Shown here: positions 1 through 11,250 of the stretch, piece after piece | How positions within the stretch are numbered: the stretch's first letter is position 1 | Layout: every line of letters starts with the position of its first letter | Origin: Phyllostachys edulis | Taxonomy: Eukaryota > Streptophyta > Magnoliopsida > Poales > Poaceae | Direction: 5' to 3' | NCBI GenBank assembly: GCA_036346405.1 | Contig: CM070546.1 | Span: forward strand, 96,222,955 to 96,286,954 | Length of the DNA: 64,000 nucleotides | Program-made: the position numbers and the translations under genes | Notes under the pieces: model-generated | What the model was told of the DNA's origin: nothing | The model's input: the letters and a program-made list of their open reading frames with translations, nothing else | The model's database searches: none

Positions 1-2435
1 TCGTCATTTGGCCAAATATTAAAATGAGTCAATTTCGAGTGATATTGGATGTCATTCTAGCTCGGATCGGCTCGTTAGCTCGGTTATAAAGATACTTTAA
101 AACTATAAATAAAATGATATTAAATCAAACTATATCAATTTCGAAAAAAAACTCACTAAGATGATTACCTAGCTCGATATCTACCCCTAGCCACAACGTG
201 AAGAGGCACTAGCCACCACCACGAGGCAATTCTGGATTTTAGAGCAGGACATATCCGTTATGGTTATGTCATTGCGGCGGTGCCCACGGAACGGTAGAAA
301 CCAGATTCGTACGAATACTAATAGGATCTACTCCGTACTGGTGCACTTGCGCACTCCCTTCGGAACCTGAACCCTGCCTCTGTCTCCTGGGCCCCACACA
401 GAGACCGGGGCGTCCGAGCGTCCCAGCCTCGGGATCTCCACCCAACTAAAAGCAGGCACAACCTCAGCGAACAGCTCCATGACATGTGGGCCGCCTCCAC
501 CCCTCCCTCCGGGCCCACGCTCCAGCGGCCACGGCCACGCGTACCATTTGAGAGGAAGAGTGCGAGCGACGGCACGGGTAGATGGGCTCGGCTCGATCGC
601 TGGCTGTCTCAACAACCAGTGGCTGGCTCCGTGCACGTGCCGCTCGTCCGCCTCGAAGCGAGCGGGCTCGTTGTTGGGTCTCACTGGCAGTGGGTCCCGG
701 CGAGCTGCTGTGGCCCAGGGGTCACTGAGAGTGCCACGTGGAGTTGTGGACGCACCAAATCGACCGCCCCGATCCGCGGCGTGACCTACGTAAACCCACC
801 GTATGGACCACGTGCCTAAAGCATCATGGAGAAATCAACTTATGCCTTGATCTGAAGGGTTGATCGAGGGATAAAGCTGCTAATAGCACAACCAGATATC
901 TGCTGGAGTAACTATGAGAATATTGCACTGCCACTCGTACCTTATCGGATTTGTAGGCATGTGATTATATGTCTTTTAAATTCATCGTCTGTGTATTTGA
1001 TTTGGTGCAACTTACCATATGTATATTGTATTTTGTCAATGTGCATCCTACACTTTTCAAATGAAACTAAGACATACTGCATTATAAGGAATTCATATAT
1101 TTTACAAAATATTTTTTTGGTACTAGTAAACAATTTAGTTAAGAAAAGATGGTAACACATCGCAACATACTTGAAATACAATAAAATAAACACTAAAAAA
1201 AAAATCAAAGTACATGTGGCAAGCTTCCAAAACTATATACACATGTGGTATTTACACCAATTTAGTAATTATTTAAAGATTGCATGTCCTGGTCTTTTTT
1301 TAATGAACATTAGGTGCATTTTAGACTGTTAGCATCCTCCCACTACCGCCTCTAGCATTATCGTGGCTTGTTATAGTATGTACAAGGCATGTACTTAGAG
1401 AGGTGCGTAGCAAAGAAAAACTGATTTTTCTTGTCACGTAGGATATATAAGGTGTTTATTTTGTAGCATCGATACTTGATTAAACACCGATGCTTAAGAG
1501 GTGTTTATGTATATAATTAATAGATAATACAATCATTTAAGCACATACAAAAGATATACTTGTATTAGAGGAAATGACTTTTACATAGATACTTGATGAC
1601 GTGGCTATATTCTCTTTCTCTAAGCACTCGTATATAAGCATTTCGCATTGTACATGCCCTTAGCATGCCACCATCGCTCACATTCCAATAGTGGTGGACA
1701 ATAGCGCTTGTCTCTTCCTCCATTGTTGTAGTTCTCGCCTCCTCCACACGTTCTTTCCTATCCCTCACACCAAAACTTAATTAGGTCAACTCCTCACCCA
1801 GTCATTGTCCCGCCACTGTACACCACTAGCTTTCGTGCCCGCAACAAATGATGCCAATCGTTGGGGCGCCGTTGCCACCCCCACAAATATAAGGTTGGGT
1901 ATTCAGCGACCTCCTAAGAATATTCGACAAAAACAAAGTTTGCCTCTTAAGAGTGAAGAAATCAGATACTTGTAGCTTAGCAAACCCATTACGCAAAATA
2001 CCAAAAATTACAAACAAGGATATACACTATTGGTAAAGAGCAGTAAGATGTGTTATCATACTGTTCTATGTTACAACTCCATGGCAAAATTAGCTATATG
2101 ACCCTACAATTTTATGACGTTTTCTCTAAGACATTCAAATTTTGCGTTTTTATCGAAAGACACTACAAAATGATGACTCTTTGCTACCACACACTATGAA
2201 CGTTATAATAATATTACAAAGATCCACGCTATCAAAAAAAGAGCCGTGAGATATGCTACAGTACCGTTCTACGTTCTAACTCTATACTACTCCACCCCTC
2301 TTGTAAGTAACTACGAAAGTCCCTACGGCTCATAGACCCGGTCCAAGCAATCCTCACGGCGCCGGGGGCTCATGGGTAGATGGGGAGTGCGTCGCCTACT
2401 TCACAGTTCACACCAAACCCAACCCCTACCCGCCA
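1..2435. other. Intergenic DNA upstream of ACLB
   Basis: No credible gene was found. Bases 1-194 are AT-rich with repeated GCTCG words and end in TACCCCTAG, which may be the tail of a hAT-type repeat. Bases 320-820 are GC-rich and open in several frames on both strands, but the translations are low complexity and match no family I know. Bases 830-2030 are AT-rich with no recognised content. Bases 2041-2290 hold two diverged copies of a module of about 40 bp just upstream of the ACLB promoter. Confidence 0.5.
634..814. promoter_or_regulatory. Cluster of three G-box (CACGTG) motifs
   Basis: CACGTG occurs at 634-639, 735-740 and 809-814 in GC-rich sequence, with a TACGTA palindrome at 787-792. 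G-boxes are known binding sites for plant bZIP and bHLH factors. The cluster lies about 1.6 kb upstream of the ACLB TATA box. It could be a distal ACLB element, a promoter for a gene off the left edge, or chance in GC-rich DNA. Confidence 0.3.
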
Positions 2436-2443
2436 CTATAAAG
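2436..2443 (+). promoter_or_regulatory. Probable ACLB TATA box
   Basis: CTATAAAG lies in CT-rich sequence about 30 bases before a pyrimidine-rich, CpG-rich leader (about 2465-2700) typical of a grass 5' UTR. It is the only good TATA-like word at a sensible distance upstream of the ACLB leader. Transcript ends would be needed to confirm it. Confidence 0.5.
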
Positions 2444-2464
2444 CTCTCCTCCACTTCCGCCTTA

Positions 2465-4139
2465 GCTCCGTCTCAAATCCACCTCCCGAAGAATTCCACC
2501 TCCTTCCCCTTCCGCCTCCGCCTCGCCTCGCCTCGAAGGTTCGCAGCTTACAACCATAAGCACTCATGCATGCATTCCTCCACCACCTCTAGTCCTGTCA
2601 TGCTGTTACTGCTCTCTGCGGCATTAGGTCGAACAGTTGGTGGCTCGGATCGCGGGGGTGCTCCCGGCGCAGCGGATCTGCGGATCTCTCCTCGCCGGTA
2701 GTGCGGTGGGTGGCGCGTCTGGTGGGATCGCGCGGTGGCTCGCGGGGATCTCGCGGCCTGTGTGGGATTCAACGGGGTTTTTGGTATTTGGGTGGGAATG
2801 GGTTGCCTGCCTGCTTGCCGCGTCTGATCTGAATTCGATCGGGGAATGGTTTCTTTGGCGCGAGTTTGGTTTGATTTCGAGGGATCGCTGCGTGCTTATG
2901 TGTGGAGTTGTGGGAAAGTTTGCGGGCTTTTGTCGGATTCGGGCATCTGGCTTCCGCTTTTTGTATGGATCTGAAGAGATCTCGTGGTTTGTTTTTTCCG
3001 GGTTTGATAGGTTTTGGGGGCGGCAATGGGCAAGGGTTTAAATTTGTGGGATTTCGAAAGTTCACTTGAGATTCCATTTGGTTGGTTTAATGATCCATTG
3101 TGTTTGTTATAATTTGTCCCGCGAGTGATGGCTGGAATCACTCTGATCGTGGTGGCAAGTTAGTATAATTTTTACTGTGGAAGTAGTTGGGCAATGATGC
3201 GAATAAAATGTGCTGGTGCATCATATTTGAGATCCGTTGTCCTGCTCACATTTCAGCTCCTTTATATGGTGTATTTTTGAGGGTCGAGCAATTTGATTCT
3301 ATAGGTTCTCAAGTGTCTTATTTTAGTGGGATTCGTGAGTAACAGTGCTTGTACAGGAGGTTTTGGAAGTGAATTCGCGCTCGGACTAAGCACATGATCA
3401 TTTATAGGTGGATTTGAGATGAATAGGAGCTTTTCAATAGGTGTTGAGATGAATAGGAGCTTTTCAATAGGTGTTTAAGGTTTTAGTCTTACTCTGCCAT
3501 GTTGTTTTGTTTATGGATTTGAGATGAATACAGACATTAGTTGTTCTGCAATTACATCTTTCGTTGCTGTCAAAGTATCTCCTGTTTGATGTCATGCGAT
3601 AATTATTGGTGATCTGAGTTGAGTGTTTAAGAATTCGATTCTTGTAAGTTGATTTTAACTGCAAACATTATTTACAAACGATAACAAAAATAATGTGAGA
3701 GCTTTGGATTCACAAAAGAATATTTTTTTTATGACATTTTGGAATTGTCATGTTGACCATGCATTGAGATTTTGATTTCTTTCATAGTTGATACGAGGCT
3801 ATGATCCATGTTCCCTAGGTTGTAGATGTACACTGCAGATGCATTTTTCACATCTGCTATATGTTATGTCTGTAGGTCATTGTTTGAGATAATTGAAAAT
3901 AACTCCCTTAGTGCCATATTGACAGTAAATTCTTCCCAAGCATGTGAAAAATAACCTGAGAATGTTTGTCTTTTAATGAAGCCATGGCATTAATCCAATT
4001 CATACAGTAGTTGTGCTAACACATACATTGTGTTGTGGTACCTTAAGGACTATATAGAGGCTTAGGATTTCTGATTCTAAATATGAACTATTCCTATGGT
4101 ATCATAGGCTAATACCAGTTTTTGCAGGCGAAGTAAATC
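2465..4139 (+). other. ACLB: ACLB 5' UTR exon and leader intron
   Basis: A GC-rich leader at about 2465-2697 is followed by a plausible donor (CCG|GTAGTG at 2698). T-rich, intron-like sequence runs from there to an acceptor, TTTTTGCAG, ending at 4127. The second exon starts at 4128 with 12 untranslated bases before the ATG. Long first introns in 5' UTRs are common in strongly expressed plant genes. The acceptor is convincing; the donor and transcription start are inferred. The intron holds a perfect 30-bp tandem duplication at 3414-3473. Confidence 0.55.
3414..3473. repeat. 30-bp tandem duplication in the ACLB leader intron
   Basis: Two back-to-back identical 30-base units contain the words GAGATGAATAGGAGC and TTTTCAATAGGTG. 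This looks like simple replication slippage inside the intron. Confidence 0.9.
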
Positions 4140-7100
4140 ATGGCGACAGGTCAAATTTTCTCAAAAACCACCCAAGCATTATTTTACAATTATAAGCAAC
4201 TCCCGATCCAACGGATGCTTGATTTTGACTTCCTCTGTGGTATATATTTTCCCTTGAATCTTGGTTAAAAATGATTGCATGGTGTCCTGTTTTACTTCTT
4301 CCTTACCGACTTTGCACTGCTTGATAGGGAGAGAAACACCTTCTGTTGCTGGAATAATCAATCCTGGTTCTGATGGGTTCCAGAAACTTTTCTTTGGACA
4401 AGAAGAAATTGCTATTCCAGTTCATCCTACGTGGGTTCTCCTCTCCCTCATATAAGTTATTTCATTGAGCAAGAAAGCAGATCTTATTTCGGGTGCAGAG
4501 ATGAATATATTAACAGATTGCTTGCACAACCTTCACGTATGAACAATGTATTTACTCATGTATCTTTTGTAGAATTGAAGCTGCCTGCAATGCACACCCA
4601 ACTGCTGATGTATTTATCAACTTTGCGTCTTTTCGGAGGTTAGTAAGTGTTTTGATATTCCTTTGGGAAGACTGCATGATCTGGGAGCAACTACAATTTC
4701 ACTATATTTGCTAAATCTGCAGTGCAGCTGCTTCTTCAATGTCAGCTTTGAAACAAGCAACAATCAGAGTTGTAGCCATTATAGCAGAGGGTGTTCCTGA
4801 ATCAGACGCAAAGCAGCTAATTAGTTATGCACGTGCTAATAACAAGGTAAGGATTATGATTTGCGTGAATTAACTGCTTTTCAAACCTGAGTATTTATGG
4901 CCAGGGTCTCATCATAAGGCGCTTAACATGATACAATTTCATATTAATAAAGGAGCATATCATTATAAACAAATTTGCAAACATAATGATGGCCTCTGAG
5001 GCTTGAACAATACTATAAATTCTTTTGCTCATTCCAGATATTGGTGTTGGCATGTCACATGTCATTTCATAGCATGTCTGACGCTGAAAGAATTAGAGCA
5101 TTTTGTTTTTCAGTCAATGCAAGCTGACAATGGCCTGCATATTTCTTGTTTATTTTTGCTAAGTAATTTTGCGTTGTTTGTAGGTCATCATTGGACCTGC
5201 AACAGTTGGAGGAATTCAAGCGGGTGCTTTCAAGATTGGTGATACTGCTGGAACCATTGACAACATAATTGAATGCAAGCTTTACAGGCCTGGATCTATT
5301 GGTTTTGTGTCTAAATCGGTACACTTTTATTTCATTGTTGATAAACTTGCTTGTCGAAAAGATTGTTAAGGGTAGTAGTGTAATAGTCATGTTAGTGTAA
5401 TAGTCATGTAAGTGTTAGAGGGATAGTTATGGAATTGTAGTCTAGTCTAGGGTTTTTCTTGTACACTATATATATTGCCCATTGGCTCTTGCAATAGATC
5501 AAGAATTCAACCCTCATTCTCTCTCTCCCAAAATCTAACATGGTGTCAGAGCCTAGATCTATAGCCTTGCTTCCATCCTCTTCCACCGCTGCAGCCTCCG
5601 AAAGGGCAATCTCCACTCCCGGGAGCAGCATCAATCTTGTTTTTATCTTTACATATCAGTAGTTAGTTTAGTTTAGTGTCTAGCAGTAGCATGTCTTCCT
5701 CAGTAGTGCGTAGCAACAACAACAAAGCATCCCGGACAAGGCTCACGAGTCACGACGTCAATGCCAACTCCAAAGTCGGATCCAGCGTGGGGAAGCCTCT
5801 CCTCCGCTACGCCTCCTTCCTCAAGAAGGCCCTGCCCCTCGCGCCTTGGGCATCTGCAGCCCCCGCCCGGATCTGGCGTCGCCCGTCGTCACCACCATCG
5901 CCCGGTCGCACCTCGGGCAGCTGCCTCGGGCCGCGTCGGATCTCCTCCCTCGCGTGGGCATCTCCTTACGCATCCTCCGGCGGATCCGGAGCTCGCGCCA
6001 ACGATCCGGCGGGATCCGGAGCTTCATTGCGCCTCCTCCTCTCTGCTTCTGCTTCGACGGATCCAGCGCCTCCTCTTGGTATTCTACCCTAGGTTGGATC
6101 CAGCACCGACACCCCCCCTCTGGATGCGTGCGTCGCTGGACCTCATCACCATCGAATCCGGTGCTGCTCATCTTCTCCGGCTCGTTGCTGCCTCCACCGT
6201 TTGCTCTGCGATCGGGCGATCCGGCCGGATCCGGAGTAGAGAAGGCCCGAGGTCGTTGGCCTCACCTCTTCAAGGCCGCCGCGTGGCCTCGACATCTCAG
6301 CCGTCGTTGGCAAGGGTGCCACCGCGTCCTCTTCGCCCCCGGTCATCTTCTTGCATCGTCGGCCTCATCCTCTCCTAGATCTGGCGTAGCTCGCCATCGC
6401 TGGCCGACGACTATTCTTCACCAAATCTGGCGGAGGAGCACTCCGCGACCTCCCTCCTCGCATGGTAGCGGAGTGCTCGCCTGGTGTCGTCGGCATCTCA
6501 CGGATCCGTCATCGTCAACCATCATCCTCAACTCTAGCTCGACCTCTTTACCGTCGGCAAGGGGGTGAGACCAGAGCTCCACCATCGACTGATTCTGGCT
6601 GACTCTACTTCTCTGCTTCAACGACGTTAGCGTTGGCTACTCCTGCTCCGTCGAGTCCGGCTTGCTCCATCTGCTACACCAAGCTCTTCTCACTATCTCG
6701 AGAAGGCCGCGCTCAACATTGACCTCGCCAGCCTTGCGTCAACCTGGTTTCTGTTGCTGCCGGCAAGGATTCAGGACAATCTCTGGCGCTCCCAACTCCA
6801 AGGTCAGCGAAGTCGCCAATCAGCCTTCTTTGAGCCGGCGCTGCCAACTCCAAGGTCAACGATGTTGCCAATCAGCCTTCGTCGAGCCAGTGTTCTATTC
6901 GCTGGATAGCAATCTTGCTGGTCTTTAGCTCGTTTTCTTGGCTACTCTGGCCTCTGGGATTGTTGCTTGAGTCGTGGCTCATGGACTTTGGGTCATTGCT
7001 TTTCACTGCTCTCGAGATGGCCTATTCTTTGTGGTCGAGGAGTCCATTTTCTTCTTATTCTTCTTTGCTAATGCTAATATCCTAAGTCTATTTTCCTTTG

Positions 7101-10100
7101 ATTTCCATCGAGTTCAAGTCCGTTGCATCTCTCTTTGAGTTCATCGAAGCGTTGCTAGTCAATCAAATCCTTTGTCGATCGGCTAATTGCTTCTTCTTTT
7201 CGGGTTGCTGCGGTCCGTCCATTTGATCGAGTGTGGTCACCCCCATCATTGTTGTTGATGCGACTTTGCCCTCTTGGTCCTCTCTTGTAGCCATCTTGCT
7301 ACACATCTTCGCATCATTGTGACTCTTGATCAATGGTCTTCTTTGTCGTTATCATCAACTGTCTTCGTCTTTGTTTTTGTCGGGCATCAGATTCAACACC
7401 GGCACTTCATATCTTGGGTGGGCGGATCTGGTTCGTCGTCTTTGCCTTCGTCGAGCGCCAGATTCAACACCGTCACCTCACTTCTTGGGTGGGCAGATCT
7501 AGTTCGTGTTCTCGTCTCTATCTCTCTCTTCATCGGCTTGATTTGACATATCTCTCTATTCTTGTCGGTTTCAACTTCTCCAAATCAAGACATTCATGTG
7601 TGAAGAGTCAAAGGACAATTTTTGTTCAAGAGTTGCATGCTTCGACGACATCTTCAAGCTCGGACTTTAGATTTATCTTTTATTTCAGTGTTGTCGGACT
7701 TTAGATTTATCTTTTATTTCAGTGTTGTCCTTTTCAAACTCAATGCTATTGCATACGCATTGAGTTTGAGTGGGGGTGTTAAGGGTAATAGTGTAATAGT
7801 CATGTTAGTGTAATAGTCATATAAGTGTTAGGGGTAGTTATGTAATTGTAGTCTAGTCTAGGGTTTCTCTTGTACACTATATATATTGCCTCTTGGGCTC
7901 TTACAATAGATCAAGAATTCAGCCCTCATTCTCTCTTTTGTCCCAAAATCTAACAAAGATTACCTCACTATCTGTAGTTCTGTGCGAATTCCTGTCCTAA
8001 TTGTTAGGATTTGAAATTTTGAACTAAATCCCAAAAATTCCCAACGCTCCAAACATCCCCTTTAAAGCAAATGCTGAGTAGAGCTGCTGAGTTTCCATTT
8101 CTTTATTTTCTATGGCTTGATAGTATATATTCAACTGCACATTTCGACTGTTAAAAGACATTTCGATGCTCGCATGTCACCCCAATGACAAGGGTAAACT
8201 TTCATTATATCAACAGGGTGGCATGTCAAATGAGATGTACAGCACCATTGGCAGAGTGACAGATGGTATTTATGAAGGTAACTTGTTTGTGGATAAATGT
8301 AAAAAATAAATATTTGGTGATCACATGGATAATTCACCTATGCTAACTATTTTTTTAAAACATATCCAGGAATTGCAATAGGAGGGGATGTTTTCCCTGG
8401 CTCAACTCTGTCAGATCACATTCTGCGTTTTAATAACATGCCTCAGGTTTGACACTTAACAAGTTGACTTCTTTATACAGAAATTAGTGCGAACCTTCTT
8501 GTAGTATGAGCATTCATCATCTTTATCCTGCAAAGGATTAAATTGTATCTTATATGGCATGATAGGATATCCACAAGATGTAGTTATAACCTGTTCCCTT
8601 GGCCACAATCTTTTTCTATCTACATTGCCGTTGCACCCACTCAGCCATATAAAAATTTTCAACATAGGTTGTTCAGCAAATCAGCATATAAGTATGCTTT
8701 CACGATAATGCCATCCATGCATTATTTGTAACCCAAGTCTGGAGCACTGGTGTACCAATAACATCTCATTTAACATTATTTATCGGCTTTAGGTCAAAAT
8801 GATGGTTGTTCTTGGGGAGCTTGGCGGAAGAGACGAGTATTCACTCGTCGAAGCCTTGAAACAAGGAAAGGTTCAGAAACCTGTTGTTGCATGGGTTAGT
8901 GGGACATGTGCACGTCTATTCAAATCTGAAGTGCAGTTTGGCCATGCTGTAAGTTTTGAATAACCATTGGTGCTCTTTTTTCCTTGAGTTTCTATGAGCT
9001 GAACAGTATATTTAGTATGTAGAGATCTGATTTATTTATTTATTAATTTATTGGCATAACAGGGTGCGAAGAGCGGTGGCGAGTTGGAGTCAGCACAAGC
9101 TAAGAATCAGGCACTAAGGGATGCTGGGGCAATTGTCCCAACTTCATATGAAGCTCTCGAAAGTGCAATTAAGGAGACGTTTGATAAACTGGTACATCGA
9201 TAATATTTTGACATGTCATGACTGATGTTTTCCAAGTATTTGAGAATGTGTATTATGGGAATTAAGCTTCTGAGGTTAAATATATTTGTCAGGTTGAGGA
9301 AGGAAAGATTTCTCCTGTGCCTGAGATTACACCTCCTCCCATTCCTGAGGATCTTAAAACTGCAATTAAGAGTGGGAAGGTCCGAGCTCCCACACACATT
9401 ATCTCCACTATCTCTGATGACAGAGGTTAGATTGGTGGCAACATGTTATTCTATATATGCTCTATATTTGACATTTTATCCTACTATCCCTCCCAGGAAG
9501 TAATATAGGTGCATGTTTGTGATGCAGGTGAGGAACCTTGCTATGCTGGTGTGCCTATGTCTACAATTATTGAACAGGGTTATGGAGTTGGTGATGTTAT
9601 TTCTCTTTTGTGGTTCAAGCGCAGCCTTCCTCGTTATTGTACTCAATTTATTGAGGTGAGTTATGATAATCTATCTTCTTTACAACATGCAAGATCTAGT
9701 AGGCTGTGATAATTTTGAATGTGTTTCCTATATAGAGTTCATTTGATCCCAAAAGGGTTTCATGTGTCTGACAGATTTGCATCATGCTTTGCGCTGATCA
9801 TGGTCCTTGTGTATCCGGTGCTCACAATTCTATAGTTACTGCTAGGGCTGGAAAGGACCTTGTTTCCAGCTTGGTATCTGGTGAGCTTGTTTGATATGTA
9901 CATGCAAACTTTTACTGTTCGGTACACAACAGCATAGATTACCAAGATTTACGGTTGAAATATCACAGGATTATTGACAATTGGCCCCCGTTTTGGTGGT
10001 GCAATTGATGATGCTGCTCGGTACTTCAAAGATGCATATGATAGGGTGAGCCAACTTATTTCCTGTCCTTTGCTTTTACCAGCTCCATGTTTCATATGTT

Positions 10101-10846
10101 TCTTAATTGGTCTAATAGATCTGCATCAATTAATTGTAGGGTCTAACGCCTTATGAGTTTGTTGAGGGCATGAAAAAGAAGGGAATCCGTGTCCCTGGGA
10201 TTGGTCACAGGTATATTATTTATATCCTTGACATGATGACATTATAATAATCTTGCACCTGAAAATGGATTTACAAGATAAAAGTTCATTACTTTAAGAT
10301 TAATTGAGCATGTTATGCTGTCTGACCTTTCTCATATTTCACTTGCCTGTCTTGATTAGGATCAAGAGCAGAGACAACAGGGATAAGAGAGTGCAGCTTC
10401 TACAGAAATATGCTCACACACACTTCCCTTCAGTCAAGTACATGGAATATGCTGTCCTGGTTGAGACCTACACCCTGTCAAAGGCCAACAATTTGGTTAT
10501 GAATGTCGATGGTGCAATTGGGTCGCTTTTCTTGGATCTTCTTTCTGGGAGTGGAATGTTCAACAAGCAAGAGATTGATGAGATTATTGAGATTGGGTAC
10601 CTTAATGGGCTCTTTGTGCTTGCACGTTCGATTGGCCTGATTGGGTGAGTCTTATTTGTTTTTGTTAGTGCTGTTGCCACCAACATTTTGACTAGATGTT
10701 ATAGCTACATACTTTTTTAGCCTGAGTTATATATTTTGTAATCACTCAAATCTGCTACTCGGATTCACAGGCACACCTTTGACCAGAAGAGGCTGAAGCA
10801 ACCACTCTATCGCCACCCATGGGAGGATGTCCTCTACACCAAGTGA
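4140..10846 (+). CDS. ACLB: ATP-citrate lyase subunit B (ACLB), 16 coding exons
   Basis: Plant ATP-citrate lyase is a cytosolic ACLA/ACLB hetero-oligomer that makes acetyl-CoA and oxaloacetate from citrate, CoA and ATP, for fatty-acid elongation, waxes, flavonoids and acetylation. Exons I assign: 4140-4239, 4328-4430, 4573-4638, 4723-4846, 5184-5318, 8217-8277, 8370-8446, 8793-8948, 9063-9191, 9293-9425, 9528-9655, 9775-9880, 9969-10045, 10140-10210, 10360-10644, 10771-10846. All introns are GT-AG and the phases join to one 608-residue frame, the usual length. Residues 1 to about 330 are the CoA-binding/ligase part: VIIGPATVGG starts at residue 132, and the phosphorylatable His is H273 in EVQFGHAGA, split by an intron after A274. 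The C-terminal half is citrate-synthase-like, with GHR at 487-489. The protein ends HPWEDVLYTK. The start MATGQIFSKTTQ matches the family. The intron between exons 5 and 6 is 2.9 kb because of a retrotransposon. No disabling change was seen. Confidence 0.97.
5364..5540 (+). repeat. 5' LTR (177 bp) of the ACLB intron element
   Basis: It begins TGTTAAGGG, contains ACTATATATATTG, a likely LTR TATA region, and ends AAAATCTAACA directly before the primer site. Confidence 0.95.
5541..5555 (+). other. Primer-binding site (initiator Met-tRNA type)
   Basis: TGGTGTCAGAGCC lies immediately after the 5' LTR. Copia elements commonly use TGGTATCAGAGC, complementary to initiator Met-tRNA. Confidence 0.85.
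6776..6890. repeat. Tandem duplication of about 57 bp in the element interior
   Basis: The words CCAACTCCAAGGTCA and GCCAATCAGCCTTC recur in the same order in two adjacent diverged units. Similar short duplications occur at about 7385-7510 (unit about 72 bp) and 7661-7728 (34 bp, identical). Confidence 0.75.
7661..7728. repeat. 34-bp identical tandem duplication near the right LTR
   Basis: Two consecutive copies start CGGACTTTAG and end TCAGTGTTGT. They lie inside the non-autonomous element, upstream of its purine tract. Confidence 0.9.
7777..7955 (+). repeat. 3' LTR (179 bp) of the ACLB intron element
   Basis: It matches the left LTR along its whole length with scattered substitutions and small length changes. 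It starts after a TTTGAGTGGGGG purine tract and ends at the AAGAT target duplication. Confidence 0.95.
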
Positions 10847-11250
10847 GACTGAAATATTCTTTGAGCACGGCGTTTTATTTACCTAGGTCTTCCAGCTGTG
10901 TGTACACTTCATAAAGTCGAACATAATTGCATAAAAATCAAAGTTGTGAATGTCGATGAAACTAGGAGAGAGAAGAACGTCACTGATGAGCGCTGGTTAT
11001 GTCTTATGTAAGTTGCAAAATGAAGTCTCTGTTCCTGATTTTTGTCCAAATATGAACCGTTAGGGCACCAGATGTTGAAAAAGATACTTTGATTACTGTT
11101 TCACGTTACCATCAGTTTTCTCTTCAGAATGAAGTAGCGATCAGATTTAGTTCAACATCGACGTGTCAACAAGCTGGGGAGTGTTGTAATGTTTGTGATG
11201 CTAGTTTCCCAAAAAAATCCGATAGGGTCATTTTTAGTAATAAAATTTGT
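10847..11250 (+). other. ACLB: ACLB 3' untranslated region with AATAAA
   Basis: The sequence after the TGA stop (10844-10846) is AT-rich and open in no long frame. AATAAA at 11239-11244 is a plausible polyadenylation signal. The transcript end is inferred. Confidence 0.5.

Larger units (their letters stand above)
5364..7955 (+). mobile_element. Non-autonomous LTR retrotransposon (Copia-type ends) in an ACLB intron
   Basis: The element is 2592 bp with LTRs of 177 and 179 bp that start TGTTAAGGG and end AATCTAACA. A perfect 5-bp target duplication, AAGAT, lies at 5359-5363 and 7956-7960. A primer site, TGGTGTCAGAGCC, complementary to initiator Met-tRNA with one change from the usual TGGTATCAGAGCC, follows the left LTR. 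A purine tract (TTTGAGTGGGGG) precedes the right LTR. The 2.2-kb interior holds no gag, protease, integrase or reverse transcriptase, only GC-rich sequence with internal tandem duplications. It must have been mobilised by another element. It has the same orientation as ACLB, so its LTR polyadenylation signals could act on the host transcript. The LTRs differ at roughly a dozen positions by eye, so it is not very recent. Confidence 0.95.

Noticed and set aside
318..819. Open frames on both strands near the left edge
   Set aside because: They are mutually antisense in a GC-rich patch, lack a recognisable domain, and have no supporting splice or promoter pattern.
5676..6568. Open frames of 138, 205 and 240 codons inside the ACLB intron
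   Set aside because: They overlap in different frames within the retrotransposon interior and resemble no protein family; GC richness explains them.
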